Part shown: positions 35,171-44,903 of the stretch, piece by piece | How positions within the stretch are numbered: position 1 is the stretch's first letter | How the letters are laid out: every line of letters starts with the position of its first letter | Origin: Thalassovita aquimarina | Lineage (GTDB): Bacteria > Pseudomonadota > Alphaproteobacteria > Rhodobacterales > Rhodobacteraceae | Direction: 5' to 3' | DNA length: 64,000 nucleotides | Assembly: GCF_018219815.1 (NCBI RefSeq) | Contig: NZ_JADMKU010000003.1 | Span: 62,001 to 126,000, forward strand | Notes under the pieces: model-generated | The model's input: only the letters and a program-made list of their open reading frames with translations | Told to the model about the DNA's origin: nothing | Database searches by the model: none | Position numbers and translations under genes: made by a program

Positions 35171-36234
35171 TATCCGACGACGATCTTCGCGCCGCCGTCG
35201 GCTCGGGCCTGTTGTCCGAAGCGCAGGCGGCATCGCTGGCGGCCCTGGCCGACAGTCGTCGCGGTGCGCGCGAAAATCTGTCGCCGGGGGATGAACCTTT
35301 CGAGCTGTTCAAGGGATTCAACGAAATCTTCATCGTCGTCGGGCTGCTGATCCTGGCCGGGGGCTGGGCCGGGGTGACCGGTGCGGCGCTGACCGGTCAG
35401 ATCGTGAACGTGCAGACCGAGGTGGCCACCGCCGCCGCGATTGCCGCCGGGGCGATTTGGCTGCTGTCGGAATATTTCATCCGCCGCCGCCGCATGGTGG
35501 CGCCGGCCATCGCGCTTTCGGTGCTGTTCGCGATGAACGCCGCGACCGGGCTGACCACGTGGTTTTCACAACCCTTCATGGTGGCGCAGAACGACCTGAC
35601 CAGCCTGCCTTTTCCGCTGGCGCTGACCACAGCGGCGATCGCGGTTTTCTGGATCCGGTTCCGGGTACCCTTCGCAATGGCGCTGATCGCGCTTGGCATC
35701 TTCGCGCTGGCAATGCTGATTGGGGCCAACCAGGCCGGGGGAAGGCCCGCGGAAATCACCGACTTCTTCCTGCTGTCGGCCAGCGGGCCGTTCGCCTGGA
35801 TCACGCTTCTGGTCGGGCTGGCCGTCTTCGCCGTGGCGATGTTTTTTGACATGAGCGACCCGCACCGCGTCACCCGCCGGTCGGCGCAGGGATTCTGGCT
35901 GCATGTCGTCGCGGCCCCCGCGCTGGTCAACACCATCGCGCTCAGCCTGCTGGCAAAGGGCTCGTCGGGTGCTTACCTGATCCTGCTCGGCGTTCTGGTT
36001 CTTTTCGCCGCCGTCGCCATCGTGATCGACCGGCGGTCCTTCCTGATCGCCGCGATCGGCTATATCGTCACCCTTGCCGGCACCGTTTTCGACGGCGGGG
36101 GTGCGGCGATGACCATTCTGATCCTGGGATTTTTCCTGGTGATCCTCGGTGCGTTCTGGGCACGGATCCGCGCCGCGCTTCTTTCACCCCTGTCCGGGCT
36201 GCTGCCGCTGCATCGGCTGCCGCCCTCACACTGA
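35167..36234 (+). CDS. Unknown polytopic membrane protein between hslV and hslU
   Basis: A 355-residue protein with a soluble N-terminus (about 1-50, [20 protein letters not shown]) and roughly ten hydrophobic segments. The helical start followed by [17 protein letters not shown] resembles DUF2157-type proteins, but I am not sure of the family. Its ATG overlaps the hslV stop (ATGA) and its stop is 12 bases before hslU, so it is translated with the protease genes. No catalytic motif is visible. Confidence 0.88.
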   Translation: MISDDDLRAAVGSGLLSEAQAASLAALADSRRGARENLSPGDEPFELFKGFNEIFIVVGLLILAGGWAGVTGAALTGQIVNVQTEVATAAAIAAGAIWLLSEYFIRRRRMVAPAIALSVLFAMNAATGLTTWFSQPFMVAQNDLTSLPFPLALTTAAIAVFWIRFRVPFAMALIALGIFALAMLIGANQAGGRPAEITDFFLLSASGPFAWITLLVGLAVFAVAMFFDMSDPHRVTRRSAQGFWLHVVAAPALVNTIALSLLAKGSSGAYLILLGVLVLFAAVAIVIDRRSFLIAAIGYIVTLAGTVFDGGGAAMTILILGFFLVILGAFWARIRAALLSPLSGLLPLHRLPPSH

Positions 36235-36246
36235 TACGGGACTGTC

Positions 36247-37554
36247 ATGACCAATCTTACCCCCCGCGAAATCGTTTCCGAACTCGACCGGTTCATCATC
36301 GGCCAGAAGGACGCCAAGCGCGCCGTCGCCGTGGCGCTGCGCAACCGCTGGCGGCGCAAGCAGCTTTCGGATGACCTGCGCGACGAGGTCTATCCGAAAA
36401 ACATCCTGATGATCGGGCCGACCGGGGTCGGCAAAACCGAAATCAGCCGCCGGTTGGCCAAGCTGGCCAAGGCGCCCTTCATCAAGGTCGAGGCAACCAA
36501 GTTCACCGAGGTGGGGTATGTCGGCCGTGACGTGGAACAGATCGTCCGCGATTTGGTCGATGCGGCGATTGCGATGACCCGCGAATACATGCGCGAAGAC
36601 GTCAAGGCCAAGGCGCATCAGGCCGCCGAGGACCGGGTGATCGAAGCGATCGCCGGCGAAGACGCGCGCGAAGCGACCCGCGACATGTTCCGCAAGAAGC
36701 TGAAGGCGGGCGAACTGGACGATACCATCATTGAACTGGACGTGGCCGACACGTCGAACCCGATGCCGATGATGGACATTCCCGGCCAGCCGGGCAGCCA
36801 GATGGGCATGATGAACCTGGGCGATATCTTCGGCAAGGCCTTCGGCGGCCGGACCACACGCCGCCGCATGACCGTTTCCGAAAGCTACGAAGTGCTGATC
36901 GGGGAAGAGGCCGACAAGCTGCTGGACGACGAAACCGTGACCAAGACCGCGCTGGAATCGGTCGAGGAAAACGGCATCGTTTTCCTTGATGAGATCGACA
37001 AGGTCTGCGCCCGTTCCGACGCGCGCGGCGCTGACGTGTCCCGCGAAGGCGTGCAGCGCGACCTGCTGCCGCTGATCGAGGGCACCACTGTCAGCACCAA
37101 ATACGGGCCGGTGAAGACCGACCATATCCTGTTCATCGCCTCTGGCGCCTTCCACATCGCCAAACCGTCGGACCTGCTGCCCGAATTGCAGGGCCGGTTG
37201 CCGATCCGGGTCGAACTGCGGGCGCTGACCGAGGACGATTTCGTCCGCATCCTGACCGAAACCGACAACGCGCTGACCCGTCAGTACACCGCGCTGATGG
37301 CGACCGAAGAGGTCACGGTGACCTTCACCGATGACGGCATCGCGGCATTGGCAAAGATCGCGGCGGACGTGAACCAGTCGGTGGAAAACATCGGCGCGCG
37401 GCGGCTTTACACGGTGATGGAACGGGTGTTCGAGGAACTGTCGTTCACCGCGCCTGACCAACCGGGCCAGTCGGTGACCGTGGATGCGGCATTCGTCGAC
37501 AAGAACCTGGGCGAACTGACCAAATCGGCCGATGTAAGCCGCTACGTGCTGTAA
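36247..37554 (+). CDS. hslU: ATP-dependent protease ATPase subunit HslU
   Basis: A 435-residue AAA+ unfoldase. Walker A is [15 protein letters not shown], followed by [20 protein letters not shown], the intermediate I-domain (about 110-240) and Walker [13 protein letters not shown]. Sensor 2 lies in [14 protein letters not shown]. The C-terminal tail ends SRYVL, whose last residues dock into HslV. It is the last gene of the hslV operon. Confidence 0.98.
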   Translation: MTNLTPREIVSELDRFIIGQKDAKRAVAVALRNRWRRKQLSDDLRDEVYPKNILMIGPTGVGKTEISRRLAKLAKAPFIKVEATKFTEVGYVGRDVEQIVRDLVDAAIAMTREYMREDVKAKAHQAAEDRVIEAIAGEDAREATRDMFRKKLKAGELDDTIIELDVADTSNPMPMMDIPGQPGSQMGMMNLGDIFGKAFGGRTTRRRMTVSESYEVLIGEEADKLLDDETVTKTALESVEENGIVFLDEIDKVCARSDARGADVSREGVQRDLLPLIEGTTVSTKYGPVKTDHILFIASGAFHIAKPSDLLPELQGRLPIRVELRALTEDDFVRILTETDNALTRQYTALMATEEVTVTFTDDGIAALAKIAADVNQSVENIGARRLYTVMERVFEELSFTAPDQPGQSVTVDAAFVDKNLGELTKSADVSRYVL

Positions 37555-37649
37555 CGACGGGACCGGGCAAAGCCGCCCCCAAGCAAGCACTGGATTGCGC
37601 CGGGGAAAACCGCTAGCTCTGGCACCATACACCAGTGCCGGAGCCGACC

Positions 37650-38750
37650 GTGGTCAGACGTGCTTTGATAATCTGCCTGATCTTCCTTGCCGCCTGCAGC
37701 GACCGCGAAGCGATCGTGATACAGCCAGGGGCGCGGGAAACCGGGCAGGTCTATACCGCTTTCGTCGCCACCAGTCGCGGCCGGAACGATGCCGGATGGT
37801 ACGGCGAAGCGCGGGAAAGAGAGCTTGACTACCTGTCGGTCGACGTGTCGGTACCGCCGCAGCGACAGGTCGGTCAGATCAAGATCGGCATGCGCAGCGT
37901 AAACCCGGAAAAGCACTTCACCGTTGTCGGCAAGCAGGATTACGGCAGCGCCACCGCCTTTACCGGCGCGCTGCGCAAAACGCTGGCAAAGCAGCCGAAG
38001 GGCGACCGCGACGTATTGGTTTACGTGCATGGCTACAACAACAGCTTCAGCGACGGGGTGTTCCGCACCGTCCAGATGAAGCACGATTTCGACTTGCCCG
38101 GCGTCGTGGTGCATTATTCCTGGCCCAGTGCGGCAAATCCGCTGGCCTATACCCATGACCGCGACAGCGTGCTCTATGCCCGCGATGGTTTCGAAATCCT
38201 GCTGCGGCAGGTCCGCGTCGCGCAGCCGGGGCGGATCATCCTTGTCGGGCATTCGCTGGGCACGATGCTGGTAATGGAAACGCTGCGGCAGATCGAAATC
38301 GCCACGCCGGGATGGTCCAGGCGGACCCTCGGCGGTGTGGTTCTGGTGTCGCCCGATCTGGATATCGACCTGTTCAAGACGCAGGCGGATCGTCTAGCCG
38401 GGCTGCCGCAGCCCTTCGCGATCTTCGTGTCTTCGCGCGACCGCGCGCTGCAATTGTCGGCGCGGCTCAACGGCAGCCGCAGACGGCTGGGAAACCTGAC
38501 CGATCCCGAGGAACTGGCCGAATATCCGGTCACGCTGATCGATGTTTCCCAGTTCGCGAAGGCAACCGGCACGCGGCATTTCACGGTGGGCACGTCGCCG
38601 CTGCTGATCGCGCTGCTGAGCAACAGCGCCGCGGTGAACGAAGCCTTCGGCCGCGACCGCGCCGGCCGGTCCGGGCTATTGCCCGGCACCGTGATCACCG
38701 CCCAGAACGCGACCCAGCTGATCCTGTCACCGCTGTTGTTGCTGAATTAA
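37650..38750 (+). CDS. Lipoprotein alpha/beta hydrolase (DUF900-like)
   Basis: About 366 residues starting at GTG 37650, which has GGAG upstream; GTG 37635 is an alternative with no ribosome site. The lipoprotein signal RRALIICLIFLAACSD places the lipidated cysteine at residue 16. The hydrolase part shows DVLVYVHGYNNSF and the nucleophile elbow ILVGHSLGT, typical of DUF900 esterase/lipase-like proteins. It is probably anchored in the periplasmic face of a membrane; substrate unknown. Its 3' end overlaps the opposing Smr gene by four bases. Confidence 0.88.
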   Translation: MVRRALIICLIFLAACSDREAIVIQPGARETGQVYTAFVATSRGRNDAGWYGEARERELDYLSVDVSVPPQRQVGQIKIGMRSVNPEKHFTVVGKQDYGSATAFTGALRKTLAKQPKGDRDVLVYVHGYNNSFSDGVFRTVQMKHDFDLPGVVVHYSWPSAANPLAYTHDRDSVLYARDGFEILLRQVRVAQPGRIILVGHSLGTMLVMETLRQIEIATPGWSRRTLGGVVLVSPDLDIDLFKTQADRLAGLPQPFAIFVSSRDRALQLSARLNGSRRRLGNLTDPEELAEYPVTLIDVSQFAKATGTRHFTVGTSPLLIALLSNSAAVNEAFGRDRAGRSGLLPGTVITAQNATQLILSPLLLLN

Positions 38751-39328
38751 CGGTTCCGCCGCAGATAAACGTAATAGGCGCCCGAACCACCGTGGCTGAG
38801 ATGCGCCTCGGACACCTGCAGGACCACCGCCGACAGCGGCGGCATGGTCAGCCATTGCGGCACATTGTGTTTCAGCACGCCGAAGCGGACCGGGATCGGC
38901 CCGCCCTCATCGCGATGCTTGCCCTTGCCGGTGATCACCAGGACCAACCGCTTGCCCTGTCCATGCGACCGCATGATGAACCCGTTCAACACCGAATGCG
39001 CGCGGTCCAAGGTCATACCGTGCAGGTCGATCTTGCCCTCGGGCACCAGTTTGCCGCGTTTCATCTTGCCGAAGGTCTTGCGATCCATGCGCACCGGACC
39101 GCTGCCCAGCTGTTCGGCAATCGACGGCATCAGGTCATCGCGGGACGGTGTTGCGCCCGCTTTGGCACCGACCTGGAAATCGGGCATGCGGAACGTCGGT
39201 GTTTTCTGCGGTTTCGGTTTGGGTTTCGGCAATTCGGACTTGGGCCGTTCCGGATGCAGCCTTTCGGCCGTTTCCGCCACCTTCTTCCAAAGCTCGACTT
39301 CCTCGGGCTTCAGCCTCCGTCGCGTCAT
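38747..39328 (-). CDS. Smr-domain protein
   Basis: A 193-residue protein with a basic, proline/lysine-rich N-terminal half (PKSELPKPKPKPQKTP) and a C-terminal Smr domain: IDLHGMTLDRAH and VLVITGKGKH are the two signature motifs. Smr domains have endonuclease or nucleic-acid binding activity and, in stand-alone form, relate to MutS2 and ribosome rescue nucleases. Its start overlaps the mltA stop, making it the last gene of tim44-mltA-smr. Confidence 0.92.
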   Translation of the reverse strand: MTRRRLKPEEVELWKKVAETAERLHPERPKSELPKPKPKPQKTPTFRMPDFQVGAKAGATPSRDDLMPSIAEQLGSGPVRMDRKTFGKMKRGKLVPEGKIDLHGMTLDRAHSVLNGFIMRSHGQGKRLVLVITGKGKHRDEGGPIPVRFGVLKHNVPQWLTMPPLSAVVLQVSEAHLSHGGSGAYYVYLRRNR

Positions 39329-40362
39329 TGCTCGGTCTCCGGCAGCAAGGCATAGGCGCGCTGTATCGGCAGCAGAACCATCATCCGGCCGGTATCGCGC
39401 AGCTTGCCGGCGGCACGGCCCGCCGCGTCGCCGGTGCCAAAGAAAATGTCGGCCCGCTGCGGCCCCTTGATCGCCGACCCGGTATCCTGCGCGACCATCA
39501 GCCGACGGATCGGATTTTCGCCCTGTTTTTCCAGCCAGACCGGCGCGCCCAGCGGCGTATATGCCGGGTCGACGGCGATGCTGCGGCCGGTGGTGACCGA
39601 CCGGTTCATCGCGCCCAGGGGGCCGTTTTCGGGCGACACGCTGTCGATCCTGCGGAAGAAGACGTAGGACGGATTATGGCGCAGCAATTCCTGCCCATCC
39701 TCCGGGTTGCGCCGCACCCATGACTTGATCACCTGCGCCGACACCTGGTGTTTCTTGTATATGCCGCGGCGGATCAGTTCGACCCCGATCGAACGGTAGT
39801 CATGCCCGTTCGATCCGCCATAGCCGACCCGGACATGGTGCCCGTTCGGCAGGCGGATGCGCCCAGATCCCTGGATTTGCAGAAAAAACAGTTCCACCGG
39901 ATCATCGACCCAGGCGATTTCAAGCCCGCGACCCTCCATCACGCCGCCGGTTTCGATTTCGCGGCGCGACAGCCAGCGCTTGGCGCGGCGCGCCTCGGCG
40001 GGCTGGCGATAGATCGGGAAGCGGAACCGTTCGGTGCGCTCCAGCGCCCCGTCGAGTTCCGGTTCGAAATAGCCGGTGAAAAGCGGCTTTTGCCCGTTCT
40101 CGATCAGCACCGGGCGGAAGAAAAGTTCGAAGAACGTCTTGGGGTTCTCGATCGTCTGCGCCACCGCACAAAGCGATTGCCAATCCGGCGCGCCGATATC
40201 AGGGCAGGTGTTCAGGAACACATCAAGCGCGGCGGCATGATCGTCGCGTTCCCAACCGTCGAGATCAGCGAAATCATGCACCTCGTAGGACAGGTCGGCG
40301 GCCTGCGCCGCACCCGTCATCAACGCCCCTGCCAGAACGGCGGCTGGCAGCCGCCGGATCAT
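39325..40362 (-). CDS. mltA: Membrane-bound lytic murein transglycosylase A
   Basis: A 345-residue exported enzyme. The signal peptide is MIRRLPAAVLAGALMTGAAQA with an AQA cleavage site and no lipobox, so despite the family name it may be soluble in the periplasm. The MltA domain has LFTGYFEPELDG and IQGSGRIRLPNG, and the C-terminal 3D domain has VAQDTGSAIKGPQRADIFFG with the catalytic aspartates. It cleaves peptidoglycan with 1,6-anhydro-MurNAc formation, the substrate stream recycled by AmgK/MurU. Both ends overlap neighbours by four bases. Confidence 0.95.
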   Translation of the reverse strand: MIRRLPAAVLAGALMTGAAQAADLSYEVHDFADLDGWERDDHAAALDVFLNTCPDIGAPDWQSLCAVAQTIENPKTFFELFFRPVLIENGQKPLFTGYFEPELDGALERTERFRFPIYRQPAEARRAKRWLSRREIETGGVMEGRGLEIAWVDDPVELFFLQIQGSGRIRLPNGHHVRVGYGGSNGHDYRSIGVELIRRGIYKKHQVSAQVIKSWVRRNPEDGQELLRHNPSYVFFRRIDSVSPENGPLGAMNRSVTTGRSIAVDPAYTPLGAPVWLEKQGENPIRRLMVAQDTGSAIKGPQRADIFFGTGDAAGRAAGKLRDTGRMMVLLPIQRAYALLPETEQ

Positions 40363-41012
40363 TCGCCCGTGGCGACCAGTTGCCAGTTCGGGTCGTCGGT
40401 TCCCATCTTGCGGGCAAAGGTCCAGACGTCCTTCTGACGCTTGATCTCGTTCGGTTTTCCTTCGACGATTTCGCCGGAACTGTCGCGCACGACCGAGGTC
40501 AGTTCGCCAACGAATTTCACCGAAATCTCGGCAATATTGTCTTCGAATTCCGCGTCGACCAGCGCCATTTCGCGGATGCCCACGAAATCCGCCTCGATTT
40601 TCAGGCCCTGCGCGTCGCGCGCTTCGACCACTTCGGCGAAGCTGCCATAGACATCATCGCTGAGGAACGGCTTGATTTCGGCCAGATCGCCACGTTCGAA
40701 CCCCATGAGGATCATTTCATAGGCGCCGCGCGCGCCGCCCAGGAATTCGGACACGTTGAACGACGGCTCGACGCGCTTCATCTGCGCCAGCGCATGCGCC
40801 GCGGCGCTGCCTTCGGCGACGTGATCGGTAATATCGCGGTCGGGACCACCTTCGATCACCTCAAAGTCGCGGCGTGGGCCGGGTTTTTCCGTCACTCGCT
40901 GAACGGGAGGCTTTTCAAACCCTTCACGGGTTCCCAGCACGTTTTTCAACCGCAAAATCAGGAAGATTGCGATGCCGGCAAGGACCAGAAGCTGCAAAAT
41001 CGGCGAATTCAT
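40359..41012 (-). CDS. Tim44/TimA-like domain protein
   Basis: A 217-residue protein with one N-terminal membrane helix (MNSPILQLLVLAGIAIFLIL) and a C-terminal Tim44-like domain: FLGGARGAYEMILMGFERGD, LKPFLSDDVY-type sequence (IKPFLSDDVYGSFAEVV) and a late WTFARKMGTDDPNW. Bacterial Tim44-like proteins are relatives of the mitochondrial import motor subunit; their role in alphaproteobacteria is not settled. ATG 41012 follows GAGAGGATAAT. It is the first gene of tim44-mltA-smr and is divergent from fxsA. Confidence 0.93.
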   Translation of the reverse strand: MNSPILQLLVLAGIAIFLILRLKNVLGTREGFEKPPVQRVTEKPGPRRDFEVIEGGPDRDITDHVAEGSAAAHALAQMKRVEPSFNVSEFLGGARGAYEMILMGFERGDLAEIKPFLSDDVYGSFAEVVEARDAQGLKIEADFVGIREMALVDAEFEDNIAEISVKFVGELTSVVRDSSGEIVEGKPNEIKRQKDVWTFARKMGTDDPNWQLVATGE

Positions 41013-41118
41013 ATTATCCTCTCGAACCACGGGGCGTGGAAACCTGCCCGTTTGGTTCTTATGTAGGTGAGGCAGGCGGCCAAGTCCACTGCGTCAAGAT
41101 TACAGGAGAATGCCAAAT

Positions 41119-41607
41119 ATGTGGCTGCTAATCGCTTTCATCGCCGTTCCCATCATCGAGATATCGCTTTTCATTCAGGTCGGCGGCGCGATCGGGACAT
41201 GGCCGACGATCGGAATCGTGGTGCTGACCGCGATCCTGGGCACCTACCTGGTGCGGGCGCAGGGACGGCTGGCGATCGGCAATCTGCAGCGATCCTTTTC
41301 GCAGCTCGATGATCCGACGGAACCCTTGGCACATGGGGCAATGGTTTTGATTTCCGGCGTTCTGCTTCTGACACCGGGATTTTTCACCGATGCGCTTGGT
41401 TTCGCGCTGCTGGTACCGGCGATACGGTCGGCCGTGTTCCACTACCTGCGCAAAAGGGTGCGGGTGCAAAGTTTCACCATGGGGGCGGCGGGTGCCCGGC
41501 GGGAATACCGCCCGATGCAGGATGACGACGTGATCGAAGGCGAATTTTACGAGGTCGATCCGTCAAAACGACCGACCCACCGGCCTTCTGGCTGGACCAA
41601 GCATTGA
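41119..41607 (+). CDS. fxsA: FxsA-family membrane protein
   Basis: A 162-residue inner-membrane protein with two or three hydrophobic segments (WLLIAFIAVPIIEISLFIQV; GIVVLTAILGTYLV; MVLISGVLLLTPGFFTDALG) and a cytoplasmic tail. The LTPGFFTDALGFALLVPAIR segment marks the FxsA/UPF0716 family, known in E. coli to relieve F-plasmid exclusion of phage T7. AGGAG is ten bases before ATG 41119 but only one base before ATG 41110, so I use 41119. It precedes secB by 55 bases. Confidence 0.93.
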   Translation: MWLLIAFIAVPIIEISLFIQVGGAIGTWPTIGIVVLTAILGTYLVRAQGRLAIGNLQRSFSQLDDPTEPLAHGAMVLISGVLLLTPGFFTDALGFALLVPAIRSAVFHYLRKRVRVQSFTMGAAGARREYRPMQDDDVIEGEFYEVDPSKRPTHRPSGWTKH

Positions 41608-41662
41608 GGCGCGTGATTCATCCTGATAAGGACGGAGCAAACGCATTTTCTAGGAGCAAGAA

Positions 41663-42148
41663 ATGGCTGAAGCCGCCACCGACCCGCAGGCCCCGTCCTT
41701 CCGCATGAACGTCCTGAACCAGTTCATCCGCGACATGTCTTTCGAAAACATCCTGGCGCAGAAAGGTGCGTCGGGCGAAGTGCAGCCGGACGTCAAGGTA
41801 CTGGTCAATCTCGACGCCAAGAAGCGTCCGCAGGACAACCAGTTCGAAGTCGCCATCAAGCTGACCGTGGATTCCTCGGCCAAGGGCAGCGACGAAAAGC
41901 TGTTCCTGCTGGAAATCGATTATGCCGGTATCTTCCAGATCGATGGCGTGCCCGAAGACCAGATGCATCCGTTCCTGCTGATCGAATGCCCCCGCATGAT
42001 GTTCCCGTTCCTGCGCCGCATCGTCAGCGACGTGACCCGCGACGGCGGTTTCCCGCCGCTGAACCTGGAAAACATCGATTTCGTTCAGCTGTATCGCAAC
42101 GAACTGGCCCGCCGCCAGGCCGAAGGTCAGACCGCGCCGGCGAACTGA
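41663..42148 (+). CDS. secB: Protein-export chaperone SecB
   Basis: A 161-residue tetrameric chaperone that keeps preproteins unfolded and hands them to SecA. Landmarks: VLNQFIRDMSFENILAQK near the start, EVAIKLTVDS and LLEIDYAGIFQIDG, LIECPRMMFPFLRRIVSDVT and DFVQLYRNE. ATG follows TAGGAGCAAGAA. Its stop abuts the opposing dnaQ stop with no gap. Confidence 0.98.
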   Translation: MAEAATDPQAPSFRMNVLNQFIRDMSFENILAQKGASGEVQPDVKVLVNLDAKKRPQDNQFEVAIKLTVDSSAKGSDEKLFLLEIDYAGIFQIDGVPEDQMHPFLLIECPRMMFPFLRRIVSDVTRDGGFPPLNLENIDFVQLYRNELARRQAEGQTAPAN

Positions 42149-42883
42149 TCACTCAGACAGCTTTTTCCAAAGCGCGCCGTCGCCCATCGCCTCGACAAAG
42201 GCAGCATGGGCGGCGGTTTCTTCTTCGGTGATCCGCAGCGGCAGGGGCGCCGGGCGCGGGAACGGGCGCCAATCGTCGCCACCATCACCGCCCGATGACC
42301 CGGTGGACACCGCGCTGAGCCCAAAATCGGGCTGCCGGCCGCCGGTCAGTTCCAGATAGACATCGGCCAGGATTTCGGAGTCGAGCAACGCGCCGTGCAG
42401 CGTGCGCGACGAATTGTCGATCCCGAAGCGGCGGCAAAGCGCATCCAGCGTCGCGGGCGAGCCGGGAAATTTCTTGCGCGCGATCGCCAGCGTATCGAGC
42501 GCCTGTTCCCACGGAATCTGCGGCAGCCCCATCCAGCCCAGTTCGGCATTGAGGAACTTGATGTCGAAGGCGGCGTTGTGGATCACCAGCTTGGAATCGC
42601 GGATGAAATCCAGAAAACTTTGGCCCACTTCCTTGAAAACCGGCTTGTCCTTCAGGGTGATCTGCCCCGGTTTCGGGTCCTGCGGCGGCTGCAACAGGTC
42701 GGGCCCGATGCCGTGCACGCCGAAAGCCTCGTCCGGCATGTGGCGTTCGGGGTTGATATAGACGTGATAGGTTTCGCCGGTCGGCATGTGGTTATAAAGT
42801 TCGAGGCAGCCGATTTCGACGATCCGGTCGCCCGAATTCGGGTCAAAACCGGTGGTTTCCGTATCCATCACGATTTCACGCAT
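42149..42883 (-). CDS. dnaQ: DNA polymerase III epsilon subunit
   Basis: A 244-residue proofreading 3'-5' exonuclease. Exo I is REIVMDTETTGFDP, Exo II lies in LVIHNAAFDIKFLNAEL, and Exo III is HGALLDSEILADVYLEL with the histidine and aspartate. The C-terminal 60 residues carry the polymerase-binding tail. ATG 42883 with AGGGGAAA upstream is the best start; the open frame begins nine codons earlier. The start overlaps the coaE stop by eight bases. It is last in the maf-aroE-coaE-dnaQ operon that points away from the proposed origin. Confidence 0.97.
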   Translation of the reverse strand: MREIVMDTETTGFDPNSGDRIVEIGCLELYNHMPTGETYHVYINPERHMPDEAFGVHGIGPDLLQPPQDPKPGQITLKDKPVFKEVGQSFLDFIRDSKLVIHNAAFDIKFLNAELGWMGLPQIPWEQALDTLAIARKKFPGSPATLDALCRRFGIDNSSRTLHGALLDSEILADVYLELTGGRQPDFGLSAVSTGSSGGDGGDDWRPFPRPAPLPLRITEEETAAHAAFVEAMGDGALWKKLSE

Positions 42884-43469
42884 TGCGTAGTTTCCCCTGA
42901 ATGTCGTCAATCACCGCCTGCACCTGCGCGCGCGCATGGTCCAGAGTATCGGTCACGATCACATAATCGGCGCGGGCGCGTTTTTCCGCATCCGGCATCT
43001 GTTTTTCACGGATGGTTTTGAATTGCGCCGCGTTCATCGTGCCGCGCTCCATCACCCTTTGTTTCTGGATCTCCGGCGGGGCCGACACGGTCGCCACCGC
43101 ATCCATCGCCGCGTCGCCGCCGGTTTCGAACAGCAACGGGATGTCAAAGACAAGGATATCGGCACTCGCATTGGTGATGAAATCCGCGCGATCTTCGCCG
43201 ACCAGTGGGTGCACGATCGCCTCGATCCGTTTCAACGCCCCTGGATCGCGACCGATGATCTGCTTCAGCACATCGCGCGATACCGAGCCGTCGATCACCG
43301 CCTCGGGAAAATCACGCTGAAACGCGGGCACCGCCTTGCCACCCTTGGAATACAGCCGATGCACGGCGGCATCCGCATCCCAGACGGCGCAGCCCGCTTC
43401 GGCGAACATCTTGGCGGTGGTGGATTTGCCCATGCCGATCGAACCGGTCAGGCCCAGCTTGAACCTCAT
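42876..43469 (-). CDS. coaE: Dephospho-CoA kinase
   Basis: A 197-residue P-loop kinase doing the last step of coenzyme A synthesis. Walker A is LGLTGSIGMGKSTTAKMF; then CAVWDADAAVHRLY, HPLVGEDRADF, DIPLLFETGGD and the lid-region QKQRVMERGTM. The start at 43469 overlaps the aroE stop by four bases (ATGA); the long upstream frame is antisense noise over aroE. Confidence 0.97.
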   Translation of the reverse strand: MRFKLGLTGSIGMGKSTTAKMFAEAGCAVWDADAAVHRLYSKGGKAVPAFQRDFPEAVIDGSVSRDVLKQIIGRDPGALKRIEAIVHPLVGEDRADFITNASADILVFDIPLLFETGGDAAMDAVATVSAPPEIQKQRVMERGTMNAAQFKTIREKQMPDAEKRARADYVIVTDTLDHARAQVQAVIDDIQGKLRNA

Positions 43470-44299
43470 CGCAGCAACACCGCGCGGGTTGCCGCGTCGA
43501 CCTCGGGCCGTTGGCCGAACCAGCGTTCGAATCCCGGCACCGCCTGGTGGATCAGCATGCCCAATCCATCCACCGTGACGCATCCCATATCTTCGGCTTC
43601 GCGCAACAGGCGCGTGCGCAGCGGGTTGTAAACCAGGTCGGTCACCAACGCGCCCTTCTGCAATCCGTCCAGCGGCACCCGCAGCTCCGGTTTCCCCAAC
43701 ATGCCGAGTGACGTCGTGTTCACCACCGTTGCGGCTTCTTCCAGCATGTTGCCGGCCTGTACCCATTCAACAACCTTCACCCTGCTGCCGAAATCCTGTT
43801 GCAGGCTGTCGGCGCGCGCCCGAGTGCGGTTGCTGAGCATGATTTCCGGCACCCCGGCATCGAGAAGCGAAGCCACGACCGCCCGCGCGGCCCCACCGGA
43901 GCCCAGAACCGCGGCCGGTCCGGCGGCAGGATCCCAATCCGGCGCGTTCTGGCGCAGATTTTCGATGAAACCATAGCCATCGGTGTTGTCTGCGTGAATT
44001 TTGCCGTCTTCGCGGAATATCAGCGTGTTCGCCGCGCCAATCAGCGTCGCCCGGTCGGTGACCAGATCGGCGATCTGCATCGCGGCGACCTTGTGCGGCA
44101 CGGTGATGTTTACACCGACAAATCCCATCCGTGGCAGGGTGCGCAAAACGTTTTCCAGATCGTCCGGCGCCACGTCCATCGGAACATAAAAACCCTTGAT
44201 GCCGAGGGTTTTCAGCCAGTGACCATGCAGAAGCGGCGATTTCGAATGGGCGATCGGCGATCCGATCACGCCGGCCAGGGGAATACGCTCGACACTCAT
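43466..44299 (-). CDS. aroE: Shikimate dehydrogenase
   Basis: A 277-residue NADP enzyme reducing 3-dehydroshikimate to shikimate. The substrate motif is GSPIAHSKSPLLHGHWL, then NITVPHKVAAM with the catalytic lysine, the cofactor loop VLGSGGAARAVVASLLDAG and a late VDGLGMLIHQAVPGFERW. Overlaps with maf and coaE are four bases each. Confidence 0.97.
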   Translation of the reverse strand: MSVERIPLAGVIGSPIAHSKSPLLHGHWLKTLGIKGFYVPMDVAPDDLENVLRTLPRMGFVGVNITVPHKVAAMQIADLVTDRATLIGAANTLIFREDGKIHADNTDGYGFIENLRQNAPDWDPAAGPAAVLGSGGAARAVVASLLDAGVPEIMLSNRTRARADSLQQDFGSRVKVVEWVQAGNMLEEAATVVNTTSLGMLGKPELRVPLDGLQKGALVTDLVYNPLRTRLLREAEDMGCVTVDGLGMLIHQAVPGFERWFGQRPEVDAATRAVLLR

Positions 44300-44895
44300 T
44301 GTTGCAGCTCTCCTCGCAGGGTCAGGTAGGACAGGAGTTCCAGAAGCGGCAGCCCCAGAACCGTAAAATAATCGCCGTCGATACGGGAAAACAACCGTAC
44401 GCCTTCCTCTTCCAGCTTGTAACCGCCGACGCAGTGGCCGATTTCCGGCCAGTTGCGATCCAGATAGCCCTCAAGAAAGTCGTCCGAGAAATCGCGCATC
44501 CGCAAACGGACTTGCCCGATATGGCGCCAAAGCGGCTTGCCCGCCTCGCAGATCACCGCCGCCGACAGCAACATGTGCCGCTGACCGCGCATCTGGCGAA
44601 GCTGATCGCGCGCTTCGTCCCGGGTTTCGGGCTTCGACAGCATCAATCCGTTGAAATCGAGCACCTGATCGCAGCCGATCACCAAGGAATCGGGGAATTT
44701 TTCGCTGATCTTCGTCGCTTTCATCTCGGCCAGCGTATCGGCGATGTCGCGCGGCGTGGCATCTTCGGCCAGAAGCGCCGCTTTCACCATCTCTTCATCG
44801 ATTCGCGGCCGTTCGACGGTGAAGGAAACGTTGGCGTTTCGGAGCAGAGATTGCCGAATTTCGGACCCCGAAGCGAGGATCAGATTTTTCTGCAT
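44296..44895 (-). CDS. maf: Maf-family nucleotide pyrophosphatase
   Basis: A 199-residue Maf protein starting MQKNLILASGSEIRQSLLRN. Other landmarks are PRIDEEMVKAAL, VIGCDQVLDFNGLMLSKP, and the late NWPEIGHCVGGYKLEEEGV. Maf proteins hydrolyse non-canonical nucleotides or dTTP/UTP and can affect cell division. The ATG at 44895 shares a base with a perfect DnaA box (TGTGGATAA, 44895-44903), so its ribosome-binding region lies within the proposed origin. Upstream frame extension to 44967 is unlikely. Confidence 0.95.
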   Translation of the reverse strand: MQKNLILASGSEIRQSLLRNANVSFTVERPRIDEEMVKAALLAEDATPRDIADTLAEMKATKISEKFPDSLVIGCDQVLDFNGLMLSKPETRDEARDQLRQMRGQRHMLLSAAVICEAGKPLWRHIGQVRLRMRDFSDDFLEGYLDRNWPEIGHCVGGYKLEEEGVRLFSRIDGDYFTVLGLPLLELLSYLTLRGELQQ

Positions 44896-44903
44896 GTGGA
44901 TAA
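44895..44903 (-). promoter_or_regulatory. DnaA box, perfect consensus
   Basis: TGTGGATAA is the exact complement of TTATCCACA. It lies at the left edge of the maf-rho gap, at the maf start codon. Confidence 0.75.
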
